From the NCBI GenBank assembly GCA_013390745.1, contig JACASX010000004.1, forward strand, positions 1 to 64,000: a DNA stretch of 64,000 nucleotides. The letters run 5' to 3'. The notes beneath the pieces were generated by a model. The model was not told where the DNA came from. It searched no databases and saw only the letters and a program-made list of their open reading frames with translations. Of the stretch, positions 1 through 8,667 are shown in pieces; the first letter of the stretch is position 1, and every line of letters begins with the position of its first letter. Position numbers and translations under genes: made by a program. The DNA comes from Marine Group I thaumarchaeote (GTDB taxonomy: Archaea; Thermoproteota; Nitrososphaeria; Nitrososphaerales; Nitrosopumilaceae).

Positions 1-133
1 TAAATTTAGACTTTGAGGGAAATGATGGATGTTTGTTTTCAGATTCTAATTTTGCGCGTAATCGTGCTAATTGTTCCTTAATTTTATTTACTTTTTTTTC
101 TTTTTTAGAGTCCAGATTGTCTTTATTTTTCAT
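1..133 (-). CDS. Partial small Lys/Glu-rich protein (5' end only)
   Basis: The first 44 codons of a minus-strand gene that leaves the window at its left edge. The ATG lies 5 nt downstream of GGTGAT (139-144), a good Shine-Dalgarno match, which supports the start. The visible peptide is highly charged and probably helical, beginning MKNKDNLDSKKEKK. No family is recognised and the C-terminus is not visible. Confidence 0.6.
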   Translation of the reverse strand, partial: MKNKDNLDSKKEKKVNKIKEQLARLRAKLESENKHPSFPSKSKF

Positions 134-258
134 CAAAAATCACCAATAGTTATCTTATCTAAGTAAAAAATTGAACGCAATATAAAACTCACCTAATGTT
201 AATTGTCGAACTAATTTTGGCTAATAATTTAAATCTCATTCAGGTCAACAGACACTAA

Positions 259-2337
259 TTGCGTCTTAGAAAATTTAGAGTTCAAGCGTTTCGTTGTATC
301 CACGATTCAGGTGATATTGTAGTTGGTGATTTGGCTGCATTTGTTGGTAGAAATGAAAGTGGCAAAACTACAATTCTTCAAGCATTAACTATGTTAAATA
401 GAGATGAAATGATCTCTGAACTTGATTTATGCGATGAAATGAATGAGCGTCTCAAATCTGAGATTAGAATTGTTGAAGGAGACTTTGAATTGAATCATGA
501 CGAAACAGAAATAGTTAAGGAAAGGTTTCCAGATTTTCACATAACAAAACTAAAAATTTTTAGAACCAACAAAGATCCAGAAATACAATATGACTTTGGC
601 GATATTAAGATTAGCGAGGAAGAAGATAAAAACTTAGAACATTGGCAAAATAGTACAAAACAACTATCAAATTTTGTTGAAAGTATTCCAAATTATATAA
701 GTAAAAAACTAGATGTCGATTTTTTTACAGGTAATACACCGAAGGATAAAAAAATTATTCAGGCTGAACTTGATGAATTTGACAACAGTCTACGAGATGC
801 GGCAACTGATGAGCAGCAAGTGATTTCTGAATGGGAAAAAGTTTACGCCGATATAACAAAAAATGTTAAAAAAATTTTAATTGATAACACCGAAACTGAT
901 GCTTTAAAAAATTTCATTGGAGATAATCTACATCCACGGTTTGTTTATTTCTCTGACTATAAGAAAATTCTAGGAAACATCAACTTGTCTGAATACATTA
1001 AAGAATCTGAAAACGAAACTTCTGCGGGAATTGAATATATTGAAGGATTTGACAGGGCAGAAACTGTAAGAAATTTACTTTATCTTGCAGAGCTTGACAT
1101 AGAAAAACTAGAGGGGTTTAAGAGCAGTCCGTCAAAGTTAATTAAATTTTTAAACACTGCAAGTAAAAATTTGACTCAACGGTTAAATCCATCTTGGAAG
1201 GGTGAAGCTATTAACGTAGAATTAAGACTCAACCCTGGTAATATTTTGAGTGTGGTACTATCAGATGTTCATAAGGATGGAACTATAACCAATACTGGTC
1301 TGCTGAATAGAAGAGCTGAAGGCTTCAAATGGACATTCTCATTCATAGTAAATTTTGCCGCTGAAACGCAAAGATCAGAGTTGAAAGAGGCAATTCTATT
1401 ACTTGATGAGCCAGCACGAAACTTACATCCAACACAGCAAGCTGGAATCTCCGATTTGTTAAAAAATCTTGCTGGATCAAATCAGGTCTTATACGCCACC
1501 CATTCACCTTTCATGATTTTTGACTATACACCCGGTAATCTTCTCGTTGTAGAACTTGATAGGAAAAAGCATCTAAGTAGAATTTTTTATGATTACTGGA
1601 AAGCAGATGATGCTACTCTTACACCAATTCTCTATGGGTTATCAAAGGGATTAGTAGGTTCAATAACTGATAGAGGAGTAGGTTATAACTCACGTCCTCT
1701 CATTATAGTGGAATCAATGTCAGATACAATGTATCTTAATGCGTTTGACAAATTTCTTCAAGATCCAAACATATCAATGAATCCTCTAAATGTAGTACCA
1801 GCTTACAGTAAAAATTCGGTATTGCCATTATCAATTTTTTATCATACTCATGGATACAACACATTTGTTTTACTTGACAATGATTACGAATCAAATCAAA
1901 TTGCTGAGCAGTTAAAAAATAATAAATTTTCAGAAACACAAATTATATTTTTCGAAAGTAATGGAAACCTCCTTCAATCAATAGAAGATTATATGGTAAC
2001 TGAAGATTATTTATACGCAGTAAACCAAACTTACGAGATAAAATTGCGTAGAGAAGGATTTACCAATCTTACCAAAGAAGAAGTACTAATTCATGGAAAA
2101 AATGGAATTGTTGAAAATCTAAAGGCAGTTTGGAATGAACATAGTGATGATGATTGGGGCGAATTTGAGAAAGAGGAAGTTTGCAGATACATATGCAGCA
2201 AAATTGCCCTAGGCGCTGCCACTTTCTTGACTGAAAAAACAAGAGACCGAACACGTACGTTATATCGGATAATTGCTGAGCGTATTCGTCAATACCAGAA
2301 TACAGCACCTAGGGAACAGTTTTCAAATGAATCATAA
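259..2337 (+). CDS. OLD-family ATPase with C-terminal TOPRIM domain
   Basis: A 692-residue ABC/SMC-type ATPase fused to a TOPRIM nuclease domain, the class 1 OLD architecture. Visible motifs are Walker A GRNESGKT at residues 30-37, Walker B LLLDEP with D383/E384, a TOPRIM glutamate at E485 (IIVESMSD) and a DND pair at 540-542. OLD proteins are ATP-dependent nucleases; several act in phage exclusion or anti-phage defence, with or without a GajB helicase partner. No helicase lies next to it here, so it probably acts alone. The start is TTG; no upstream ATG is in frame. The protein class is clear; the defence role is inferred from the family. Confidence 0.85.
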   Translation: MRLRKFRVQAFRCIHDSGDIVVGDLAAFVGRNESGKTTILQALTMLNRDEMISELDLCDEMNERLKSEIRIVEGDFELNHDETEIVKERFPDFHITKLKIFRTNKDPEIQYDFGDIKISEEEDKNLEHWQNSTKQLSNFVESIPNYISKKLDVDFFTGNTPKDKKIIQAELDEFDNSLRDAATDEQQVISEWEKVYADITKNVKKILIDNTETDALKNFIGDNLHPRFVYFSDYKKILGNINLSEYIKESENETSAGIEYIEGFDRAETVRNLLYLAELDIEKLEGFKSSPSKLIKFLNTASKNLTQRLNPSWKGEAINVELRLNPGNILSVVLSDVHKDGTITNTGLLNRRAEGFKWTFSFIVNFAAETQRSELKEAILLLDEPARNLHPTQQAGISDLLKNLAGSNQVLYATHSPFMIFDYTPGNLLVVELDRKKHLSRIFYDYWKADDATLTPILYGLSKGLVGSITDRGVGYNSRPLIIVESMSDTMYLNAFDKFLQDPNISMNPLNVVPAYSKNSVLPLSIFYHTHGYNTFVLLDNDYESNQIAEQLKNNKFSETQIIFFESNGNLLQSIEDYMVTEDYLYAVNQTYEIKLRREGFTNLTKEEVLIHGKNGIVENLKAVWNEHSDDDWGEFEKEEVCRYICSKIALGAATFLTEKTRDRTRTLYRIIAERIRQYQNTAPREQFSNES

Positions 2338-2409
2338 CTGGAAACCATAAAACTAGTTGAAAATACTCAATGAAAACTAAATTAAAGTTTAATTGCTGAC
2401 AAAAAACTG

Positions 2410-4560
2410 ATGAATGATATGAGGAAATATTCATCAAGTAGTATTTTCATTTCAGTGTTGCTTGTATTCTCTGTTGTTACTTTAATATCGATCTCAGAAG
2501 TAAATGCGGCGGAAGTAATTTCCGTAAATGCAAAAGGTTATGAAAATACGATAATTATTGAATTTGAAAACGAAAGCACATCTAAAATAAAGACAATTAA
2601 AGTGTGGCCAGGCGGAGAAATAACATTCACATCATTCAAGTCAGAACCTGGATGGGGTGGTGGAAAATATTCTGACAGTAAGTTGCTAATATTTACCGCA
2701 ACAAATACGCTGAATCCAGGTGAATCAGTAAAGTTTGGTCTTGTAACAGATGAAAAAGTAAATGCGATAAATTGGAAAGCATTGGATCCAAATGATAACG
2801 ACATCGATAAAGGCAAAATATCAATTCAGGTAATTTCTGAAACAAGCTCTGACATTATTGAAGAAGAAAGCGAGGATGTTGAACAGGCTAAAGAGACAGG
2901 CGGTGAACTTTACGGTACAAAGAAGTTCATTCCAGAACAAATTCGGTCTGGTTCAGATGTAAGACTAGTAGGAAATGGATTTGGCTCGGAAAAAAATTTA
3001 AAATTGTACCTTGATAGTACTATATTAAAATCAGTTAATACAGATAAACAAGGAAACTTTCTAACTACAATCTCTATACCTGACGCATACAATGTTGGGA
3101 CAAGTGAATTTATTATAAAAGATGAATTTGAAAATATTCAAACTACTAATATTAGCGTTAAAGAGCCAAAAAACAGATTTTTAAAGACTTCAAACTTTGA
3201 AGTTAATAACATCCCTGCTGAAATCAGATATGAGGAAACATTAACTATTTCAGGCAATGCATACCCACAAAGTGCAATTATTATCGCGTTCGAGAATAAT
3301 GAAAGAATTTTAGAAAAAACACGTGTAGTATCAGCTAATGCAAATGGAGAATGGATTTTTGAGGAAACGATAGAACGTACGGACGATCTTGGAGAAAAAT
3401 TTGTAATTTTTAAAAATAATCAAAATAAAACAACAAAAAACCTGACAGTAAAATCAGATTATCTAATACAAATTTCTATGTCTGCAGTAAGATACAATCT
3501 AGGAGAAACTGTCACTATAACTGGTACTGCTGAACCGAACAATGATACTACAATATGGGTTAAAAATGAAAATAAAAAAATAGTATACTATGACGTTTTT
3601 ACAACTAATGCAGATGGAAGTTTGAATTATGAATTTGTTACAGATGACACATTTTCTTCTGGAACTTATACTGTAATAGTAAAACAGGAAAGTGGGTCAG
3701 ATGCTGCTTTGTTTGGTATTGACAAATATCCAACATCAGTTATTATAGCATTGATGGAGAAAACAAATTTTGCGCTTGATTCTAAGGCAATCTTAAGCAT
3801 TGTTGGTCCAACATCATCCAGTGTATCAATTACAATCTTGGATTCCAATGATAATATCAAAATAACTGATTCTATTACATCAAGTTCCATTGGTAAAAAT
3901 AAGTACGCTATAGATTTAGATGGTCTTGATTCGGGTGTATACAGAGCTGTTGTTTCTTCAATAAACATTCAAGATTCAGTTAAATTTTCAATTGGTTTAG
4001 AATCAGCCTCTGGTGCAATTTCGTTAATTTCAACTAAATCCAATTATTCTGCAGGTGAATCAATTTTAGTTCTTGGGAATACTGGCAATAATGCTAGAAT
4101 AATTATAACTCTTCTTGATCCTTCTGGAAACGTATCAGCCATAACTGAAACTTTTTCAGACAGCACGGGTAGTTTTTCCACAGATGATATAGGAATTCCG
4201 CCTGATGGAGTACTTGGTGATTGGAAAATCACTGCACATAATCGTCTTGATAACAATAGTGTTGAGATTAACGTGTCTATTCCAACAGGAAAGAGTTTAA
4301 CATTACAAATTGAGGAAACGCAATTTAGCACTGGAGACATCATAATCATTAAGGGTATAGGACAATCAGACGCCAATCGTCTTAAAATTCAAATAACTAA
4401 TGAAATTGATGATGTGGTTATATTGTTACACACTCCTATAACATCTAGTGGTACGTTTTATCTTCCTTGGACAGTTCCTACTAGTTTTGACACTGGAACA
4501 TATACTATAACAGTAAGTGATGATGAAAACAGCTCTAGTTTTGAAATATTTATACAATAA
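2410..4560 (+). CDS. Secreted cell-surface protein with Ig-like repeats
   Basis: A 716-residue protein with an N-terminal signal peptide: a basic start, a hydrophobic stretch at about residues 11-29, and a likely cleavage site after VNAA. The rest is Ser/Thr/Asn-rich beta-strand sequence in roughly 90-100 residue repeats, several starting with patterns such as YNLGETVTITGTAEPN and FSTGDIIIIKGIG. This resembles archaeal Ig-like or big-domain surface proteins. There is no clear C-terminal membrane anchor. A role in the cell envelope or adhesion is inferred. ATG at 2410 is taken as the start; ATG at 2419 is also possible. Confidence 0.7.
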   Translation: MNDMRKYSSSSIFISVLLVFSVVTLISISEVNAAEVISVNAKGYENTIIIEFENESTSKIKTIKVWPGGEITFTSFKSEPGWGGGKYSDSKLLIFTATNTLNPGESVKFGLVTDEKVNAINWKALDPNDNDIDKGKISIQVISETSSDIIEEESEDVEQAKETGGELYGTKKFIPEQIRSGSDVRLVGNGFGSEKNLKLYLDSTILKSVNTDKQGNFLTTISIPDAYNVGTSEFIIKDEFENIQTTNISVKEPKNRFLKTSNFEVNNIPAEIRYEETLTISGNAYPQSAIIIAFENNERILEKTRVVSANANGEWIFEETIERTDDLGEKFVIFKNNQNKTTKNLTVKSDYLIQISMSAVRYNLGETVTITGTAEPNNDTTIWVKNENKKIVYYDVFTTNADGSLNYEFVTDDTFSSGTYTVIVKQESGSDAALFGIDKYPTSVIIALMEKTNFALDSKAILSIVGPTSSSVSITILDSNDNIKITDSITSSSIGKNKYAIDLDGLDSGVYRAVVSSINIQDSVKFSIGLESASGAISLISTKSNYSAGESILVLGNTGNNARIIITLLDPSGNVSAITETFSDSTGSFSTDDIGIPPDGVLGDWKITAHNRLDNNSVEINVSIPTGKSLTLQIEETQFSTGDIIIIKGIGQSDANRLKIQITNEIDDVVILLHTPITSSGTFYLPWTVPTSFDTGTYTITVSDDENSSSFEIFIQ

Positions 4561-4610
4561 TCTTAGTGGTTCAAAATAGTTTTTATTTCTCATTTATTGT
4601 TACAAGTAAT

Positions 4611-5123
4611 ATGAATTTGAAAAGAATAATAGCAGAATATCCGAACTTTCCGAAAAAAGGTATCTTGTTTCGAGATTTTAGTCCAATTCTTGGTGATGCT
4701 TCTGCAATGTCGTTTATTGTGGAAGAATTTTCAAAACAATTTCATTCTAACGATGTTGATATGTTTGTAGGAATCGAGTCTAGAGGATTTATTCTTGCTT
4801 CTATTCTTGCGCAAAAATATAGCAAAGGTATGGTAATGCTAAGAAAAGAGGGTAAGCTGCCAGGAAAAACTGTAAAAACTTCGTATACAATTGAATACGG
4901 TAAAGCTGTACTAGAGATTCAAAAAAATGTGTTAAGGGAAGGTCAAAGAGTGGTAATTTGTGATGATTTGTTAGCTACAGGTGGAACAGCAAAGGCTGCA
5001 GCAAAATTAGTGGAAAGAATGGGCGCAAAAGTTGCAGGGTTTGCATTTATTATTGAATTGACTGACTTGAATGGAATCAAAGAAATAAACAACTACAAAA
5101 CTGTCTCATTGGTGCAATATTGA
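4611..5123 (+). CDS. apt: Adenine phosphoribosyltransferase
   Basis: A type I phosphoribosyltransferase of 170 residues making AMP from adenine and PRPP. The PRPP-binding loop [14 protein letters not shown] is clear, and the N-terminal [10 protein letters not shown] matches bacterial-type Apt. The frame is open 15 codons further upstream, but the ATG at 4611 ([14 protein letters not shown]) gives the usual length. It overlaps mtnP by one base (TGATG). The pair forms a salvage module: MtnP releases adenine from methylthioadenosine and Apt recaptures it. Confidence 0.92.
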   Translation: MNLKRIIAEYPNFPKKGILFRDFSPILGDASAMSFIVEEFSKQFHSNDVDMFVGIESRGFILASILAQKYSKGMVMLRKEGKLPGKTVKTSYTIEYGKAVLEIQKNVLREGQRVVICDDLLATGGTAKAAAKLVERMGAKVAGFAFIIELTDLNGIKEINNYKTVSLVQY

Positions 5124-5929
5124 TGGTTAGCAACACAGCTGAGATTGGAATTTTTGGTGGAACAGGAATTTATGATTCTGAATTGTTGCAGGACAGCAAA
5201 GAAATCACGATTGAAACACCTTATGGTAAAACATCTGATACAATTACAATAGGAGAATTTAAAGGGAAAAAAATTGCGTTCATGCCAAGGCATGGAAAAA
5301 AACATTCTATTCCTCCACATATGATAAATTATTGTGCAAATATTTGGGCCTTCAAGGAATTAGGAGTTACAAGAATTGTTTCCCCATCAGCTGTTGGAAG
5401 CTTGAAAGAAGAAATAAAACCTGGCGACTTTGTTCTTCCAACACAATTTATTGATTTTACAAAATCTAGGAAAAATTCGTTTTCTAAGGAGGGTAAGGTT
5501 ATTCATATTTCAGTAGCGGATCCTTTTTGCCCAGAACTTCAAAAAATTGTTTCAGAAATAGCAAATAATCAGGATATAACCTTGCATGAAGATTGTACGT
5601 ATGCTTGTATTGAAGGACCAAGATTTTCAACAAAAGCAGAGTCTAGATTCTACAAATCTACTGGATCTGATATTATTGGAATGACATTGGTGCCAGAATG
5701 TCAGCTTGCAAGGGAAGCGCAAATATGTTACGTATCAATTTCTACAGTCACAGATTATGATGTTTGGGCAAAAAAACCTGTAACTGCGAAAGAAGTTATG
5801 GATACTTTGTCTAAAAATGTCCAAACCACAAAAAAACTCCTCGCAGAATTAATTGATAAGATGCCAGATGATTTTGCTACAAAAAGAACATGTTCTTGTG
5901 AGAAGGCATTAACTGAGGCAGAGTTTTAA
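5123..5929 (+). CDS. mtnP: S-methyl-5'-thioadenosine phosphorylase
   Basis: A 268-residue purine nucleoside phosphorylase family enzyme that cleaves MTA, a by-product of polyamine synthesis, to adenine and methylthioribose-1-phosphate. Motifs are [10 protein letters not shown] near the start, [13 protein letters not shown], the [11 protein letters not shown] substrate loop and GMTLVPE. It starts within the apt stop codon, so the two are translationally coupled. The C-terminal CSC motif resembles archaeal MTAPs that use disulfides. Confidence that it is MTAP rather than inosine phosphorylase is high but not absolute. Confidence 0.92.
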   Translation: MVSNTAEIGIFGGTGIYDSELLQDSKEITIETPYGKTSDTITIGEFKGKKIAFMPRHGKKHSIPPHMINYCANIWAFKELGVTRIVSPSAVGSLKEEIKPGDFVLPTQFIDFTKSRKNSFSKEGKVIHISVADPFCPELQKIVSEIANNQDITLHEDCTYACIEGPRFSTKAESRFYKSTGSDIIGMTLVPECQLAREAQICYVSISTVTDYDVWAKKPVTAKEVMDTLSKNVQTTKKLLAELIDKMPDDFATKRTCSCEKALTEAEF

Positions 5930-6210
5930 TCATCGATAAATGATTCACGTTTTAGACCATCAGGAAGACTAAGGTCTCCAGAAATAAGTTTTTTTTGCAA
6001 TTCGTCAATAACTTCTTCAACATTATATTCTAGTGTTTTTAGTTTGCTTTCCGTTTCTTCAGACAATTTTGCTCCAATGTTTTGTCCTCCTATACGACCA
6101 AATGCTATTGCTAAAAACTCAAATGAATTATCGTCAATTTCAAACGTTCCATTAATTTTTGCAGCCATCTGGGTGCCATCAACATTATTCACGTGTACTT
6201 TTAGGTTCAA
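5926..6210 (-). CDS. Conserved hypothetical protein, 94 aa
   Basis: A small acidic protein starting [19 protein letters not shown], with a predicted beta-rich first half and a helical C-terminal half rich in Glu and Lys. No family is recognised. It is convergent with mtnP, overlapping its stop by 4 nt, and is the last gene of a possible three-gene minus-strand operon with the two upstream genes. Confidence 0.6.
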   Translation of the reverse strand: MNLKVHVNNVDGTQMAAKINGTFEIDDNSFEFLAIAFGRIGGQNIGAKLSEETESKLKTLEYNVEEVIDELQKKLISGDLSLPDGLKRESFIDD

Positions 6211-6217
6211 CGCAAAT

Positions 6218-6649
6218 CTAGATTTCTACTGCCCTGTTTAAGTGATCTTCAATTAGAAAGCTAGAATGATAATCATCAACTATTTTATAATCCTCAATTT
6301 TAAGATCTAAAATTTTTTCGTCAACTGTTTCATATTTAATAATCCCATTTTGCTTTAATCTTACAAGTTTCCACTTATCTTTTCCTTTTTGAAGTTTGCT
6401 AACAATCACTGCCCATTTTTCACCATCCCCTATTCTTGGCATTCCTACAATATCAGTAATTGATTCTATTCCTAGCTGTTTTTCTTCACAGAATTTTTTT
6501 TTACAACTGGCACATCTCCAAACATCTACACTGCCTATTGTCCTCTCATCTATGTTGATATTAACAGGAGCTAGGTAAATGATTTGAGGGTTATCACAGC
6601 ATTTGTAAATTTCCGGAGTTTTTGGAGTTTCAGTTGGTATTTCGCTCAT
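6218..6649 (-). CDS. Hypothetical protein with possible zinc-binding cysteines
   Basis: 143 residues. A CC pair (YKCCDN) and a CASCKKKFC cluster in the N-terminal third could bind a metal; the rest looks like alternating strands. The function is unknown. Spacing of 6-7 nt on each side suggests co-transcription with the TrmB-like regulator upstream and the 94-aa protein downstream. Confidence 0.6.
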   Translation of the reverse strand: MSEIPTETPKTPEIYKCCDNPQIIYLAPVNINIDERTIGSVDVWRCASCKKKFCEEKQLGIESITDIVGMPRIGDGEKWAVIVSKLQKGKDKWKLVRLKQNGIIKYETVDEKILDLKIEDYKIVDDYHSSFLIEDHLNRAVEI

Positions 6650-6655
6650 ATTTTT

Positions 6656-7024
6656 TCACTTTTTTTTGTTATATTTAGTCCTTGCATCATCATATGGATC
6701 TTCTAATGCTATACCAATATTGTCAACAACTAAATTTTTTTTAAAATCAATATTTTCTCGTTCACACATTCTTCTGTACATATTTACTGCAGTAAATCTT
6801 GGATGCATCGCCTCATATTCAGTTTTAGGCATATCAATAAAACCGCCTAATCCAACAAGTTCTTGAGATGTTTCTTTAGCTTCATCAATAGTCATATCTG
6901 AAAGTTCTGCAATTTTGTTAACTGACATTTTTCCCTTCAGTGTAACTAGTAAAAATACTTCGGCCTGATTTTTGGTGAGCCTAACCTCAGATATTAGATC
7001 ATTTTTAATTTTCTCATAATTCAT
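6656..7024 (-). CDS. TrmB/MarR-like winged-helix DNA-binding protein
   Basis: 122 residues with an N-terminal winged helix: LTKNQAEVFLLVTLKGKMSVNKIAEL followed by a recognition-helix region at about residues 45-70. This is the pattern of TrmB-family regulators truncated to the DNA-binding domain. The C-terminal 50 residues contain no obvious sugar-binding domain. It is likely a local transcription regulator; its target is not known. Confidence 0.6.
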   Translation of the reverse strand: MNYEKIKNDLISEVRLTKNQAEVFLLVTLKGKMSVNKIAELSDMTIDEAKETSQELVGLGGFIDMPKTEYEAMHPRFTAVNMYRRMCERENIDFKKNLVVDNIGIALEDPYDDARTKYNKKK

Positions 7025-7111
7025 CCAAGATTCTAAGAATTTATTCTAATTAAAGTAGCCCTCTAATAATTCCAAATATACTTTATATTTGGCAGATGTG
7101 ATTCTCATTCA

Positions 7112-7573
7112 TTGTCTAAATTTAGTAGCACATCTTCATATACGGATCAAAAATCATTAAACTTTGTAATCCCAATAGTTGTGCTACTTTTTATTGGAAT
7201 TATTTACATGATATCACAAAGGGCAGATGGAAATTTTGTGGCTTTTATTTTGATTGGTATTGCAGCAGTTACAACAATTTATTGGGTCAGTGTTTTTAAA
7301 AAAATGCTGAAAAATATTAAGCCAAAATATACTGCAAGAGAAGCAGAAGCTAAGAATTGGGTTTATGATCTTATTAAGGGTGAAAACCAATTTGTTTTTG
7401 TAGCTGAAGTTCCAGGTCCTGACGATAAAATTATGGTAAGGCTAATTGATGGAATGTTATACGTTAGAGGTTCCGGTGGCTTTTCAAAAGAAATTCAAAT
7501 TGAAGGTTCAAATCAAATGAAGATAGCTGACTTCAAATACAGAAATGGTGTTCTGACACTTCGAATAAGTTAA
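7112..7573 (+). CDS. Membrane-anchored alpha-crystallin (Hsp20-like) protein
   Basis: 153 residues with two membrane helices (about 18-35 and 42-60) followed by a soluble domain at about 80-153. That domain reads like an Hsp20 fold: FVAEVPGPDDKIMVRLIDG, YVRGSGG and the closing strand YRNGVLTLRIS. Ordinary Hsp20 proteins are cytosolic; here the chaperone-like domain would be tethered to the membrane. The start is TTG. It converges on top6A with a 4 nt overlap. The Hsp20 assignment rests on motif resemblance only. Confidence 0.6.
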   Translation: MSKFSSTSSYTDQKSLNFVIPIVVLLFIGIIYMISQRADGNFVAFILIGIAAVTTIYWVSVFKKMLKNIKPKYTAREAEAKNWVYDLIKGENQFVFVAEVPGPDDKIMVRLIDGMLYVRGSGGFSKEIQIEGSNQMKIADFKYRNGVLTLRIS

Positions 7574-8667
7574 AGACTTTTTGCAATTTCAAGTTTCTGT
7601 GGCAGATATTTGTCTGTAATATTCGTTAGACCATACTTTGAGAATGCTTCAAGTTCTGCCTTTCTTTTAATTTTTAAGAATACTTCAAGTTCTTTCTTCC
7701 AAATACCTTCTTGATATCTAGGATCTTTCAGTAGATCATGACATCTCTTTATGTCAGATTCTGTCATAGGTATGGTAGGAAGTTTGTATTTTTCAATATC
7801 AGTGGCCCACACACCTACCCATTTTGCATCCGGAACAGTCAGTTCCCTTAAATGCGCCGCATTGGCAGAACCAGATTTTATTACCATTGCGATATGTTCT
7901 CCATACACATCACCGTCAGTTAAAATAACAACAGGAAGATTCAACTCGTCATGAAGTCTTTTTAAAAGTGACCTAGTTGAACGGGGAGCCTGACCTCCAG
8001 TGTCAACTATAATCGCCTTGAATTTTTTATCAACTTGCTCTTCAACAAATCTAGTAAACAAACCACCTTTCTCAATTGCAATTACAACTTCTGCACTTGT
8101 TTCTATTAATTCTGCAGAGGTCAAACTTGGACCTATTGCATAGCCATCCGGATGATCAGACAAATTTGTTTTTTTTCCTTGATATCCAGGAACAGTATAT
8201 TCGATTGTTAAATCCCCAAACACACTACTTCGTTCCTCTGGAAATACATGAAAAGATTCTCTAGGAGATGAAAGTACAGCCTCGAGGTCAACTATTATGT
8301 TATCAGATTCACCCTGATCTTCAAAGTCAACTTCAAAAGCCTGAGATGAGTAATATACATCTCGAAGAGTCGAAGATTTTTTTTGCCTTGTTAACCTGTT
8401 AGCAAAAAATGCTAACCACATTAGTTGCGTAAACGAACGAAGCTGAGATGTATTTCTAGAACTTCTAACTGCCGTGTTTGCTCCAAGTATGTACTGCCGT
8501 ATTTTTTTATCATATACAATATTGCTTACTGAACGGCTAGGAATTGAAAATTTTGGGAAATTTCCTTTATCAAGATCATCATAAATCTGTGCCCCATGTT
8601 TTTTTAAAAGTTCAGTAAGGATATGGTGCTTGTCCTCTAAATCTTTTTTCTTAGGTTTTTTCTTCAA
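7570..8667 (-). CDS. top6A: DNA topoisomerase VI subunit A
   Basis: A 365-residue Spo11-type subunit that cuts both DNA strands through a tyrosyl-5'-phosphate. The catalytic tyrosine is in RDVYY (Y106 by alignment with Spo11 RDIFY). TOPRIM metal ligands are visible as E199 in AIEKGG and D251/D253 in LTDGDVYG. It overlaps top6B by 17 nt and is last in the minus-strand cluster 12131-7570. With Top6B it forms the A2B2 enzyme that relaxes and decatenates DNA. Confidence 0.95.
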   Translation of the reverse strand: MKKKPKKKDLEDKHHILTELLKKHGAQIYDDLDKGNFPKFSIPSRSVSNIVYDKKIRQYILGANTAVRSSRNTSQLRSFTQLMWLAFFANRLTRQKKSSTLRDVYYSSQAFEVDFEDQGESDNIIVDLEAVLSSPRESFHVFPEERSSVFGDLTIEYTVPGYQGKKTNLSDHPDGYAIGPSLTSAELIETSAEVVIAIEKGGLFTRFVEEQVDKKFKAIIVDTGGQAPRSTRSLLKRLHDELNLPVVILTDGDVYGEHIAMVIKSGSANAAHLRELTVPDAKWVGVWATDIEKYKLPTIPMTESDIKRCHDLLKDPRYQEGIWKKELEVFLKIKRKAELEAFSKYGLTNITDKYLPQKLEIAKSL

